Assembly (NCBI RefSeq): GCF_001189915.1 | Contig: NZ_LFLS01000045.1 | Span: forward strand, 1 to 38,100 | Length of the DNA stretch: 38,100 nt | DNA from: Herbaspirillum autotrophicum | Lineage (GTDB): Bacteria > Pseudomonadota > Gammaproteobacteria > Burkholderiales > Burkholderiaceae_D | Direction of reading: 5' to 3' | Program-made: the position numbers and the translations under genes | Part shown: one piece after another, positions 14,452 to 22,862 of the stretch | How positions within the stretch are numbered: position 1 is the stretch's first letter | Layout: each line of letters opens with the position of its first letter | The notes under the pieces: generated by a model | Databases searched by the model: none | The model's input: the letters and a program-made list of their open reading frames with translations, nothing else | What the model was told of the DNA's origin: nothing

Positions 14452-14480
14452 ATCATCTCTGATGATCGCGCCGAAGTATA
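14452..14480 (-). promoter_or_regulatory. Promoter -10 with inverted repeat at the predicted start site
   Basis: On the minus strand, TATACT (14475-14480) preceded by TG forms a good -10 box. ATCATC-TCT-GATGAT, a 6-bp inverted repeat at 14452-14466, covers the expected transcription start of the 42-aa gene. This is the position of a repressor operator. The -35 is weak. Confidence 0.45.
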
Positions 14481-14610
14481 CATCAGTCGCCCGGCGCGAT
14501 TGCGGAATGCACCGGAAATCGCCGATGTCCCCCTGTCCGGGCACTCAATGCCTGTCCATCATGAAAAACCGGCACACTGTCCGCTGCCCAGTCGCCGTCA
14601 CATAGTCAAC

Positions 14611-15240
14611 TCACGTCCTGGCATTCCACACCAGATGCAACCCCAATGCCCCGATCACACCGGCAGCAAACCGATCCACGCCGGCCTTGCTGCGCAAATA
14701 GATACGCCGCGGACGTTGACTCGAAAAACACAACGCGACCACCGTGTACCAACCGGCCTCAATCACGAACACCAGCGGCGGCAACACCAGATAACACCAC
14801 AACGGCGGATGTTGCGGCAGCAACGAAGCAAAGATACTGCCATACACAATGGCGGTCTTGGGATTGCTCAGCTGGGTAGCAACAGCAGTCCAGAAAGCAT
14901 GGGCACGGCCTTTGGTGCGCTTGTCGTTCAGGTCGTCAAACGCGAGCGGCATACTGGCAGAACGCCAGATTTTTGATGCCAGATAAATCAGATAGACACC
15001 GCCGGCGATCTTCAACGTCATGTAGAGCCAGGACACTGCCGCCAGCAAGGAATACAAACCTGCCAGTGCCACCGCACTGAAAATGATCCCGCCCAGCCCC
15101 ATGCCCAATGCACTGGCCATCGCGTCCTTGCGCGACAAGCCGATGGCGTTGCGCACCACCAGTACGAAACTGGGACCGGGACTCATGGCGCCGATCAGCA
15201 GCGTGAACAGGATGGAAGCGATGGCGAGAGAATTAGACAT
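14611..15240 (-). CDS. LysE/RhtB-family amino-acid exporter
   Basis: Inner-membrane exporter of 209 aa with the family hallmark near the N-terminus (LLIGAMSPGPSFVLVVRNAI), then GMGLGGIIFSAVALAGLYSL. The third membrane segment ends YLIYLASKIWRS, and the later TQLSNPKTAIVYGSIFASLL motif carries the conserved NPK. About six hydrophobic segments are present. The likely role is efflux of an amino acid or derivative. The start at 15240 is an ATG (MSNSLAIASILF). It stands alone, with the 42-aa gene and the AraC regulator downstream on the same strand. Confidence 0.93.
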   Translation of the reverse strand: MSNSLAIASILFTLLIGAMSPGPSFVLVVRNAIGLSRKDAMASALGMGLGGIIFSAVALAGLYSLLAAVSWLYMTLKIAGGVYLIYLASKIWRSASMPLAFDDLNDKRTKGRAHAFWTAVATQLSNPKTAIVYGSIFASLLPQHPPLWCYLVLPPLVFVIEAGWYTVVALCFSSQRPRRIYLRSKAGVDRFAAGVIGALGLHLVWNART

Positions 15241-15367
15241 GTTTTTTTCAAAATTGACTGGTGAATGTTATTGCCCCGACATCATCACTACAAATACGAG
15301 CGGACGCGAGGTACTGCTGCGGTTGCTACAAATTGTGCAAGCGTTCGTCTGCAATGAATGGCGACGA

Positions 15368-15832
15368 TCATGTCACCGTCTTCATCATGAACACGCTGTG
15401 CGGATCATCCGCGTAATCGCCGAACGGACCACAGCGCTGATAACCATGGCGCGCATACAACGCCAGCGCCTGTGGTTGCAGATTGCCGGTTTCCAGCATG
15501 AACTGCAGGCACCCGCGTGCCGTCGCTGCGGCTTCAAGATACGCCAGCAAGGCACTGGCAACGCCGCGCCCGCGCTGCGCGGGCCGGGTAAACATGCGCT
15601 TGAGTTCGCCATACTCCGCTTGCAATACCATGGCGCCGCACGCCACCACTTCTCCGCCGTCGGCACGCGCCACGGCAAACAATACATTGGCGGCAGCGAG
15701 CGCAGCGATGTCGATGCCGTGATGACTCCCGGCCGGATACAGTGGCTTCTGGTAAGCATCCAGTTCTGCGATCAGCGCGATAACTTCGGCTTGGTTCGGG
15801 GTTTCAAGAGCGAGATGGGGATACGCGGTCAT
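15368..15832 (-). CDS. GNAT N-acetyltransferase
   Basis: A 154-aa acetyltransferase from ATG 15832 (MTAYPHLALETPNQAEVIAL). Core motifs are KRMFTRPAQRGRGVASALLA, with the acetyl-CoA loop QRGRGVA, then LQFMLETGNLQPQALALYAR and a terminal GYQRCGPFGDY. An alternative ATG at 15904 lies 11 bases after the MFS stop and has a better ribosome-binding site (GAGGG). It adds 24 residues unlike the family, so the domain-based start is preferred with reservation. It is co-directional with and immediately downstream of the MFS gene, hence probably one operon. Confidence 0.88.
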   Translation of the reverse strand: MTAYPHLALETPNQAEVIALIAELDAYQKPLYPAGSHHGIDIAALAAANVLFAVARADGGEVVACGAMVLQAEYGELKRMFTRPAQRGRGVASALLAYLEAAATARGCLQFMLETGNLQPQALALYARHGYQRCGPFGDYADDPHSVFMMKTVT

Positions 15833-15914
15833 GGCGCGGTGCAGAAAGGGGATGAGACTCGTGTCCGGACCGGGGAAACAAAGCCGTCCCGGTGAAAATT
15901 GCATGGAGGCGCCC

Positions 15915-17123
15915 TCAACTGTTTACCCCCTTCTGCACCAGCCATGACAACGGCAGTGTCAGCAACAGGACCACCGCCAGACTGATCAGGGCCACCGGCA
16001 CGCCGGCGACGTCGCCGAGGCGGCCGAACACGATCGGCGCGATGGCGCCGCCGGCGATGGTGCCGGTATAAAACAAGGCAAAGGCATGTTCGCGTTTGCC
16101 GGCGCCGGCCAGTTCCGGCACCACGCCATACAGCACCGATGAGGTGCCGTTGAGCGCCAGACCCAGTAACGGCAGCATGACCATCAATCCGGTCAGCGGC
16201 AGCCAGACTGCGCACAGTATCAACAATGAGGTGGCCGACTCCGTGACCCATACTGTTTTCATCATGCCGATGCGCGCGCCGAGATAACCGCACAGCAATT
16301 TGCCGAAGGCGCCGCCCACAAACAGCAGCGACAACGCCAGCCCGATACCGGCGGTACCGGCGCCTTTGCTTTGCAACAGGAATGGCAGGAAAGTCAGGAA
16401 CCCCATGCGCACTGCGCTGTCGAGCGTGCCGGTCAGCAACAAGGCCCGCAGGCCGCTGACGGAACCGTTGCCGGTCATGGTGTTGGTGGATTTTTGCTTG
16501 ACCGCCAACTGTTCGCTTTGGGCCGGAATCAGCCACCACAGCAAGCCGGCGGCGGCCAGCCCGAGCAAACCCATCAGCGTCACGCTGGTTTGCCAGCTGG
16601 CGACCACCAGCAACAGACCGACCAGTCCCGGAATCAGGGTCTTGCCGATATCGCCGGCAAAGTTGTACTGCGCCAGGGCTTCTTTGACGCCGCCGCCGGC
16701 TTCGTGGGTATCGGTGATCAGCGAGGATGCCAGCGGATGCTGCGTGCTGGCGCCGAGACCGCCGAGCAACAAGGCCATCAGCAATACCGTCAAACCGCCG
16801 GCCTGGCCGGCAATCAGGTAAGCCACACCGGCCAGCGCGGTACCGCCCACCAGCAGCCGCTCACGGCCCCAGCGTCGCGCCAGCCGGCTGGCCAGCAACT
16901 GGAACGCCGCCATCATGCCGGAATAGGAACCGCGCAACAAACCCACCATGGCATAGCTGATGCCAAACTGGGATTGCCATATCGGCAACAAGACATAGAT
17001 CAGATCGGTCAACCCGTCATGCACCGCATGGGCGCTGCAGGCCGCGATCAGCGAACGGCGCCGGACAGCAGTATCGGACGTATCCGCTTCGGCGGAGATG
17101 GCGGCGGCTTTCAGATCGCGCAT
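15915..17123 (-). CDS. MFS efflux transporter, fosmidomycin-resistance-like
   Basis: Twelve-segment major-facilitator transporter of 402 aa. The start of the first segment (HAVHDGLTDLIYVLLPIWQ) matches the Fsr/fosmidomycin-resistance subgroup. The MFS loop 2-3 motif appears as ASRLARRWGRERLLVGG, and segments continue to PLSWLVQKGVNS. It should export a small molecule by proton antiport. The start is ATG 17123. A GNAT gene follows directly, which suggests a paired export-plus-acetylation detoxification unit (inference). Confidence 0.92.
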   Translation of the reverse strand: MRDLKAAAISAEADTSDTAVRRRSLIAACSAHAVHDGLTDLIYVLLPIWQSQFGISYAMVGLLRGSYSGMMAAFQLLASRLARRWGRERLLVGGTALAGVAYLIAGQAGGLTVLLMALLLGGLGASTQHPLASSLITDTHEAGGGVKEALAQYNFAGDIGKTLIPGLVGLLLVVASWQTSVTLMGLLGLAAAGLLWWLIPAQSEQLAVKQKSTNTMTGNGSVSGLRALLLTGTLDSAVRMGFLTFLPFLLQSKGAGTAGIGLALSLLFVGGAFGKLLCGYLGARIGMMKTVWVTESATSLLILCAVWLPLTGLMVMLPLLGLALNGTSSVLYGVVPELAGAGKREHAFALFYTGTIAGGAIAPIVFGRLGDVAGVPVALISLAVVLLLTLPLSWLVQKGVNS

Positions 17124-17222
17124 GATGTGGATGGCATGAAATCGGGATGCGTCAGTTTACTACCAGAATCGATTTCCTGACTGCATCCGCCCCGCCGGCA
17201 TGCCATCCGCCATGCGATTAAC

Positions 17223-17861
17223 TCATGCTGTCATGACTGGCTGATTGGCCAGGTTGAAGGACAGTTGCGCATGCAGTTTTTCGCTTAGCTGCTGCCCTGC
17301 TGCATGCACCGCCTGCGCCACCGCTTCGGGGCCGAACACCAGACCTTGCAGCGGGAAGAAATGTACATCGCTGATGCCGATCGAGGCCAGTGCGTAACGC
17401 AAGTACGGCGTCAGGAAGTCGGCCTGTCTGGCGCGTTCACCGGCAAAAAAGCCACCCGAACTGACCAGCACGAAAGTCGGCCGGTCATGGATACTGCCGA
17501 CCTTGCCCTGTGGCGTCGCCTCGAAGCTGCGGTTGATGCGGATCACATGATCAAGCCACAACTTGAGCGTGGCCGGAACCGTGAAGTTGTGCATCGGCGT
17601 GACGATGAACAACATAGCGTGCTGTTCCAGTTCGACAATCAATTGTTCGGAGCAAGCGAATTCCGGCACTTCGTGCGCCGCGCCGCTCGTGAGCGCAATT
17701 GCATAATCGCGACCGATGGACGGCAACGGCGACTGCACCAGATCACGTTCGGTGATGCTGACCGGTCCGATGCCGGTTGCGGCAAGCACTTCGCGCGCCA
17801 GCCGATAGCCGTGACTGGCATCGCTGTGCGGGCCACAGTTCAACAACAAGATACGTTTCAT
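17223..17861 (-). CDS. Flavodoxin-fold NAD(P)H:quinone/azo reductase (AzoR-like)
   Basis: FMN-dependent oxidoreductase of 212 aa. The AzoR/NQO1-type flavodoxin-2 fold shows in MKRILLLNCGPHSDASHGYR (phosphate loop), FIVTPMHNFTVPATLKLWLD (the PMxNFxxPxxLKxWID signature) and VSSGGFF (isoalloxazine contact). It is predicted to reduce quinones or azo compounds with two electrons. The ATG overlaps the preceding GNAT stop by 4 bases. It is the last gene of an AhpD-like/GNAT/reductase operon divergent from a MocR regulator, consistent with a redox or electrophile response. Confidence 0.9.
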   Translation of the reverse strand: MKRILLLNCGPHSDASHGYRLAREVLAATGIGPVSITERDLVQSPLPSIGRDYAIALTSGAAHEVPEFACSEQLIVELEQHAMLFIVTPMHNFTVPATLKLWLDHVIRINRSFEATPQGKVGSIHDRPTFVLVSSGGFFAGERARQADFLTPYLRYALASIGISDVHFFPLQGLVFGPEAVAQAVHAAGQQLSEKLHAQLSFNLANQPVMTA

Positions 17862-18307
17862 GCCGCCACCTGCGGCAGTGGTTCGACGAAGTGCATGCCG
17901 GTGGCCAGCAATCCCTGACGGAAATAAAAGCGCTGCGCCAGCGCCATGTGCAGACCGGTATCGAGGATGAAGTGCGAACAGCCCAAGGCCACCGCTTGCT
18001 GCCGTGCCGCCTGCAACAGGCTGGCGCCGGTACCGGAGCGGTGCAAGACTGCCGTCACCACCAGATCATCGACATAGACGAAATGGCCATAGAGCAGATT
18101 GTCTTGCACCCGGTAGCCGGCCAGGCCGACGATGACGCCATCGCGCCATGCCGCCAGCAAGCGATAGCCTTGCGCACGTTGGCGGGCGATCTTGGCGGCG
18201 TAGCTGGCGCGGTCGCGCAGATGCGGCCGCAATTCCTGCATCACCGAAAACGAAGCGGCCACCTCGGCGTCGCTTTCCACATGGTTGATTTCTGTCTGAG
18301 ATTGCAT
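17858..18307 (-). CDS. GNAT N-acetyltransferase
   Basis: A 149-aa acetyltransferase from ATG 18307, with GGAG 7 bases upstream. Motifs are LLAAWRDGVIVGLAGYR (strand 3), FVYVDDLVVTAVLHRSGTGA (strand 4 and acetyl-CoA loop HRSGTGA) and FILDTGLHMALAQRFYFRQG. It lies between the AhpD-like gene (70 bases upstream) and the azoreductase (4-base ATGA overlap). The substrate is unknown; the operon suggests detoxification. Confidence 0.9.
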   Translation of the reverse strand: MQSQTEINHVESDAEVAASFSVMQELRPHLRDRASYAAKIARQRAQGYRLLAAWRDGVIVGLAGYRVQDNLLYGHFVYVDDLVVTAVLHRSGTGASLLQAARQQAVALGCSHFILDTGLHMALAQRFYFRQGLLATGMHFVEPLPQVAA

Positions 18308-18377
18308 GCATTGCTCCAAAAAAATTGCGGCCCGGCTGACGCTGCGCAGGCAACGCCGCCAGATTCATTTGCGGCGA

Positions 18378-18815
18378 TTACTCCGGCATCTTGCGGAAGG
18401 CGATGGCAAAGCGGTTCCAGCTGTTGATCGAGGTGATCAGCAAGGTCAGCTCGACCAGTTCGGCTTCGGTGAAATGCGGGCGCACGGCTTCCCACACGGC
18501 ATCCGGCACATGCTGTTGCGATACCAGCGTCAGTGCTTCGGTCCATTCCAGCGCTGCGCGTTCACGCTCGCTGAAGAACGGGGTTTCACGCCAGGCCGAG
18601 ACCGTCGCCAGACGCCGTTCCGATTCGCCGGCTTTGCGGGCATCAGTTACATGCATGTCGAGGCAAAAGGCGCAGCCATTGATTTGCGATGCACGCAGGC
18701 GCACCAATTCTTTGAGCAAGATATCGAGTGCACTTTTGTTGATCTGGTTTTCAACGCCGATCATGGCTTTGATGACATCCGGACCGGCAGTGTAAAAGTT
18801 GAGACGTGGTTGCAT
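18378..18815 (-). CDS. Carboxymuconolactone-decarboxylase/AhpD-like peroxidase
   Basis: All-helical AhpD-like protein of 145 aa. The redox motif is C48-A-F-C51 with H55 (INGCAFCLDMH), typical of alkylhydroperoxidase-like members rather than true decarboxylases. The C-terminal helices (LTLLITSINSWNRFAIAF) match the family. The start at 18815 has AAGGAG 6 bases upstream. It is the first gene of the operon with a GNAT and an azoreductase, transcribed away from the MocR gene, and so is probably controlled by it. Confidence 0.93.
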   Translation of the reverse strand: MQPRLNFYTAGPDVIKAMIGVENQINKSALDILLKELVRLRASQINGCAFCLDMHVTDARKAGESERRLATVSAWRETPFFSERERAALEWTEALTLVSQQHVPDAVWEAVRPHFTEAELVELTLLITSINSWNRFAIAFRKMPE

Positions 18816-18891
18816 GTGAAGCTCCTTCTGGTATCGAGGGTTTTACGGGGTAAGTGATCGGGTGTTTGCTTGCATTGAAGTATGCGAAAAT

Positions 18892-18915
18892 CTTGGCCAT
18901 GCCAAAAGGGCCAAG
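18892..18915. promoter_or_regulatory. Inverted repeat in the mocR/ahpD-like divergent promoter region
   Basis: CTTGGCC (18892-18898) and GGCCAAG (18909-18915) form a perfect 7-bp inverted repeat with a 10-base spacer, so half-site centres are 17 bp apart. It lies 22 bases before the MocR start codon and 76 bases from the divergent operon. This is a likely operator for autoregulation and for control of the operon. Confidence 0.5.
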
Positions 18916-18936
18916 AAATGAAAAAAGGACTAGTCC

Positions 18937-20364
18937 ATGAAATCCGCCGCGCCTGCTCTTGATCTGCAGCTTGACCGCACGTTGGCATTGCCGATGTACT
19001 TGCAAATCTGCCAACGCTTCAAGACCGCAATTGAACAGGGCAACCTGCGCGCCGGTGATCGGGTGCCGGCCGTGCGGGCGCTGGCGACCGAGCTGAATCT
19101 GGCGCGCGGCACGGTAGAAATGGCGTATCGCATCCTGACCGACGAAGGCTATCTGCAAGTCCGGGGCGCGGCCGGCACCGTGGTGTCGCCGGAGTTGCCG
19201 CCGCCGGCCTCGCTGCAGCCGGCCACCGTCTTGCCGGGGCCGGCGCGGGCCGTCAATGTCGACCACGATGGCAAACCACCGAAGCCGCTGCAAATGGGCT
19301 TGCCGGCACTCGATGCGTTCCCGCGCAAGGTGTGGAACCGGCTGGTGGCGCATCGCCTGCGCGGCAGCGAACCGGCGCGCCTGGCCTACCCCGACCCGGC
19401 CGGCTATGCCCGTTTGCGGGAGCGGATTGCGACGTATCTGGGGGTCTCGCGCGGCGTCAATTGCCGGCCGGAACAGGTATTCATCACGACTGGTCTGCGC
19501 AACACGCTGGAAATGACCCTGAGCAGTCTGGCCACGGCCGGCGACGGCTTCTGGTTTGAAGATCCGGGCTATATCTTTGCCCGCATGTTTCTGCAACATG
19601 CCGCGCTCGACATGGTGCCGGTGCCGGTCGATGAACATGGCCTGATGGTGGATGCCGGCAAGCAACTGCGCCCGCATGCCAGGTTCGCCATGGTCACGCC
19701 CTCGCACCAGAGTCCGCTTGGCGTGACGCTGTCGCTGGAACGCCGCATGGCATTGCTGGAGTGGGCCGGGCAGAACGGCAGCTGGATTATCGAAGACGAC
19801 TACGACAGCGAATTCCGCTATCAGGGCCGGCCGCTGCCAGCCCTCAAAAGTCTGGACCGCAATGACCGCGTGATTTACAGCGGCACCTTCAGCAAATCGA
19901 TGTTTCCCGGTTTGCGGCTGGCCTACGTGGTGGCGCCGGTGAGTGCAGTGGCCAGCTTTCAGGCGGCATCCAGCAACCTCAACGCCGGCTGCCCTTACCT
20001 GTTCCAGGCCGCGATTGCCGACTTTATCGCCGACGGTCATTTTTCCCGGCATCTGAAAAAAATGCGGCTGCTCTATGCCGAGCGCCGCGCTCTGACCTCA
20101 CGCGTATTTCAGGAAGTGCTGGGCGACCGGATACGCTTCGATCTGCAACCGGGCGGTCTGCACATCCTGGCAAAACTGGCCGCGCACGAAGACGACGTCA
20201 GGCTGGCCGAACAGATACGCAGCGCCGGTCTGGCCATGCACCCGTTGTCGCGCTGGTATCTCAATGCCGCGCCGCAGCCCGGCTTGTTGCTCGGCTTTGC
20301 CAACGTGCCGGATGAAAAGGAAGCGACGCGGCTGGCGCTGAAAGTCAGGCAAGCCTTGGCATGA
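18937..20364 (+). CDS. MocR-family GntR/aminotransferase-like regulator
   Basis: Transcription factor of 475 aa. The GntR-type winged helix-turn-helix is at about residues 15-85 (LPMYLQICQRFKTAIEQG, VRALATELNLARGTVEMAYR). A fold-type I aminotransferase-like domain occupies about 115-475, with the PLP lysine K320 in YSGTFSKSMFPGLRLAY and the DDYDSEFRY loop. Such proteins sense PLP or a PLP adduct of an amino compound. It is divergent from the AhpD-like/GNAT/azoreductase operon with an inverted repeat between. The last 20 bases overlap the 3' end of the convergent hydrolase gene. Confidence 0.95.
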   Translation: MKSAAPALDLQLDRTLALPMYLQICQRFKTAIEQGNLRAGDRVPAVRALATELNLARGTVEMAYRILTDEGYLQVRGAAGTVVSPELPPPASLQPATVLPGPARAVNVDHDGKPPKPLQMGLPALDAFPRKVWNRLVAHRLRGSEPARLAYPDPAGYARLRERIATYLGVSRGVNCRPEQVFITTGLRNTLEMTLSSLATAGDGFWFEDPGYIFARMFLQHAALDMVPVPVDEHGLMVDAGKQLRPHARFAMVTPSHQSPLGVTLSLERRMALLEWAGQNGSWIIEDDYDSEFRYQGRPLPALKSLDRNDRVIYSGTFSKSMFPGLRLAYVVAPVSAVASFQAASSNLNAGCPYLFQAAIADFIADGHFSRHLKKMRLLYAERRALTSRVFQEVLGDRIRFDLQPGGLHILAKLAAHEDDVRLAEQIRSAGLAMHPLSRWYLNAAPQPGLLLGFANVPDEKEATRLALKVRQALA

Positions 20365-21151
20365 CTTGCGTTTGCGCGTGGCAGTCTTGCTGCATCACGA
20401 TGTCGGACAGAAATTTTTCCATCAGTGCCACCAGCGCCAGCGGCGTTTCATTCATCGGGTAGTGACCGGCATTGTGCATGACTTCCAGCGCGGCGTGCGG
20501 ATAGCGGCGCAGATAGGTTGCGGTCATCAGTTCCGCCGTGAACGCCGGATCATGCTCCCCCACTACCACCAGCAACGGATGCGGGCCGCCGAGGTAGTCC
20601 TCGCAGTGGCTGTCGGCCCACGCCCGAAAATAGGCGGCAAACGCCGGGACCGCAGAACACGTGACGGAATACGCTGCTTTCCATGCAACCCATGACGACG
20701 GCAAGCGGTGGCCGGTGCTGCGGTCAATGATGGCTTTTCTGTGCTCGATTGACTCCGCGGCAGCTTCGAACAAGCTCCGCATGGCTGGCGCGAATGCGAT
20801 ACCGCCGCCCGGCACCGGCGCCAACGCCACCAACGCACGGACCCGCTCCGGCACCAGCGCGGCAATTTTTTCGATGGCGGTGCCGCCCATCGAATGTCCC
20901 ACCAGACTGAAGCTGGCGAAGCCAAGGGCATCCGCGAGCGCAATCGTGTCGGCGGCAATCTCATCGATGGTGTAATTGCCGGCAGCATCCTGCATGCCGC
21001 CATAGCCGCGATAATCCATGAACACATAACTGAAATTGTCGGTCGTCAGCCAGGGTTCGATGGCGTCGAACGCATGGGCGTCACCGAACCAACCGTGCAA
21101 AACAATAACCGGATGCGGGCCGTGACCGACCCGGTGAAAAGAATTGTGCAT
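20345..21151 (-). CDS. Alpha/beta-fold hydrolase
   Basis: A 268-aa alpha/beta hydrolase from ATG 21151 (MHNSFHRVGHG). HGWFGDAHAF marks the oxyanion region. The nucleophile S87 sits in VGHSMGG, D201 in VGEHDPAF, and H230 in HNAGHYPMNE, giving a complete triad. It has no signal peptide, so it is cytoplasmic; an esterase, lactonase or C-C hydrolase is possible. An upstream ATG at 21190 lacks a ribosome-binding site. Its 3' end overlaps the convergent MocR gene tail. Confidence 0.92.
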   Translation of the reverse strand: MHNSFHRVGHGPHPVIVLHGWFGDAHAFDAIEPWLTTDNFSYVFMDYRGYGGMQDAAGNYTIDEIAADTIALADALGFASFSLVGHSMGGTAIEKIAALVPERVRALVALAPVPGGGIAFAPAMRSLFEAAAESIEHRKAIIDRSTGHRLPSSWVAWKAAYSVTCSAVPAFAAYFRAWADSHCEDYLGGPHPLLVVVGEHDPAFTAELMTATYLRRYPHAALEVMHNAGHYPMNETPLALVALMEKFLSDIVMQQDCHAQTQVMPRLA

Positions 21152-21265
21152 AGCGTTTCCAAAACAGAATGAAGTGTTTACCGGTGGCATGGCCAGGCAG
21201 CAATCTTAATCCCGCCGCCCGCGCCCCGCCTTCGCTCCCGGGTCAAACACTGTAGAATTCGGGCC

Positions 21266-22045
21266 ATGCGCAATACTCTGCTTGATCCCTATGAACACAT
21301 CCCGCGCGATGTGGTGGTGACTGCCAACGACTATCCGGCTGGCTCGGTGTTCCCCAGCCATGCCCATCAACGCGGCCAATTCGCTTTTGCCGCGCGCGGT
21401 GCGATCAGCGTATGCACGCCGCACGTGCGCTGGCTGGTGCCACCGCAGCGCGCCTGTTGGATACCGGCCGGCATCGCGCATGAAATGACGATGATCGGCC
21501 CGGTCAGCATGCTCAACTCCTTTGTCGCGGTGGACGCCGCGCAAGCCGCCGGACTGCCGGCGGATTGCTGTGTCTGCGCGGTATCGCCGCTGTTGCAGCA
21601 GTTGTTCGAGGCCGCCATCGATGTCCCTGCCATGTACGAGGCCGACGGTCATGCCGGCAAGCTGATGAGCTTGTTGCTCGCCGAACTGGCGGCCATGCCG
21701 CAACTCTCCTTGCACGCCCCGTTGCCAACCGAACCGCGTCTTGCCGGTGTCTGCAATCGCTTGTTTGCCGCGCCGTCGGTCAAGACCGATCTGGATGCCG
21801 TGGCGGCCGGGGCCGGCATGAGCCGGCGCAGCTTTACCCGCCTGTTTCGAGAACAAACCGGAGTCAGCTTTGCCGCCTGGCGCTTGCAGGTATGCATGCT
21901 GGCGGCCATTGCCCGCCTGAGTGCGGGCGCCTCCGTGACACGGGTCGCGCTCGACCTTGGCTACGCCAGCCCGAGTGCCTTCACCGCCGCATTTCATCGG
22001 GTCTTGGGCGCAGCACCGGGCGCCTATCTGGAACGTCCTCACTGA
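21266..22045 (+). CDS. AraC-family transcriptional regulator
   Basis: Regulator of 259 aa with an N-terminal cupin-like sensor (VFPSHAHQRGQFAFAARGAI, CWIPAGIAHEM) and a C-terminal double helix-turn-helix at about 165-255 (LDAVAAGAGMSRRSFTRLF, VTRVALDLGYASPSAFTAAF). It starts at ATG 21266 and is divergent from the hydrolase. It converges with a LysE-type exporter 43 bases away. Pairing with LysE is common in this subgroup; the actual target is unknown. Confidence 0.93.
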   Translation: MRNTLLDPYEHIPRDVVVTANDYPAGSVFPSHAHQRGQFAFAARGAISVCTPHVRWLVPPQRACWIPAGIAHEMTMIGPVSMLNSFVAVDAAQAAGLPADCCVCAVSPLLQQLFEAAIDVPAMYEADGHAGKLMSLLLAELAAMPQLSLHAPLPTEPRLAGVCNRLFAAPSVKTDLDAVAAGAGMSRRSFTRLFREQTGVSFAAWRLQVCMLAAIARLSAGASVTRVALDLGYASPSAFTAAFHRVLGAAPGAYLERPH

Positions 22046-22088
22046 TATTGTTCACGCTGACCGCGTCAGGCACGGCCCGCCTCTGGCA

Positions 22089-22703
22089 TCAGCGACTGAA
22101 CAGCAAGCGCCCGCCAAGGCCGATCAACAGCAGCCCCATGCCGGCTTCAATGCTGGTCTTGGCGCGGGCATAGACCGCGCGGGCGGCGCGGTGCGAAAAC
22201 AGCAGCGCCAGTCCGCAATACCAACTGGCCGAGATCAATGTCGCAAGCACGACGATGGCGGCGTAAAACCACAACGGCGCCGACAGCGGCACCATGACGG
22301 TGAAGATGCTGCCGTAGAAACCGACTGCTTTGGGATTGGTCATGCTGACCAGAAAGGCCTTGCGGGCGGCCCCGATTCCGCTGGCGCGGCGACCATCCGC
22401 CACCGGTAACGGCTGGCGTGCACCGATCAGCATCTTGCCTCCGATCCAGATCAGATATACGGCACCCGCCATCTGTACCGCAGCATGAATCCAGGGCAAG
22501 CGGGCCACGATCAAACCCAGCCCCGCCACCGCCAGCAACGCCCAACTGAACGAGGCCGCCGCCAGCCCGAGCGCGGCCAGCATGCCGGCACGGCGCGACA
22601 CCGTCATGGCGGTGGACGTCACGATGGCGAAGTTGGGGCCGGGGCTGAGCACGCTCAGGAAAAGCACGCCGGCGATGATCAGGAGTTGGGCGGCGTGGTT
22701 CAT
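22089..22703 (-). CDS. LysE/RhtB-family exporter
   Basis: Inner-membrane amino-acid-type exporter of 204 aa. The family signature is near the start (LFLSVLSPGPNFAIVTSTAM), then GAVYLIWIGGKMLIG and the conserved SMTNPKAVGFYGSIFTVMV. Six hydrophobic segments are apparent. It begins at ATG 22703, 3 bases after the stop of a 51-codon frame that itself overlaps the patatin gene end, so it probably belongs to the patatin transcript. Confidence 0.93.
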   Translation of the reverse strand: MNHAAQLLIIAGVLFLSVLSPGPNFAIVTSTAMTVSRRAGMLAALGLAAASFSWALLAVAGLGLIVARLPWIHAAVQMAGAVYLIWIGGKMLIGARQPLPVADGRRASGIGAARKAFLVSMTNPKAVGFYGSIFTVMVPLSAPLWFYAAIVVLATLISASWYCGLALLFSHRAARAVYARAKTSIEAGMGLLLIGLGGRLLFSR

Positions 22704-22706
22704 GGT

Positions 22707-22862
22707 TTACGCGGTATTCAGGTCCATTTGATGGCGAATGAAAGACGATACCAGACACGCGCAATGACTGCCGGACACCGATAATCGGGTGCCAGGCTGA
22801 TGACGCTTCAGGAATTCCACAGCAGCCACGGCAGCCACGGCAAACAGAAAATTGCCGTTCAT
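22707..22862 (-). CDS. Possible 51-aa coupled ORF between patatin and LysE genes
   Basis: The frame starts with ATG 22862 inside the ATGA overlap with the patatin stop and ends 3 bases before the LysE start. The product has a hydrophobic, Ala/Val-rich N-terminus (GNFLFAVAAVAAVEFLKRHQ) that could be a membrane or signal segment, and a polar tail with two Cys. The tight packing favours a real coupled gene. Codon content is unremarkable and no family is recognised. Confidence 0.4.
   Translation of the reverse strand: MNGNFLFAVAAVAAVEFLKRHQPGTRLSVSGSHCACLVSSFIRHQMDLNTA

Noticed and set aside
18751..20052. 433-codon minus-strand open frame
   Set aside because: Antisense to the MocR gene, with shadow-type composition; the plus-strand product has full catalytic and DNA-binding motifs.
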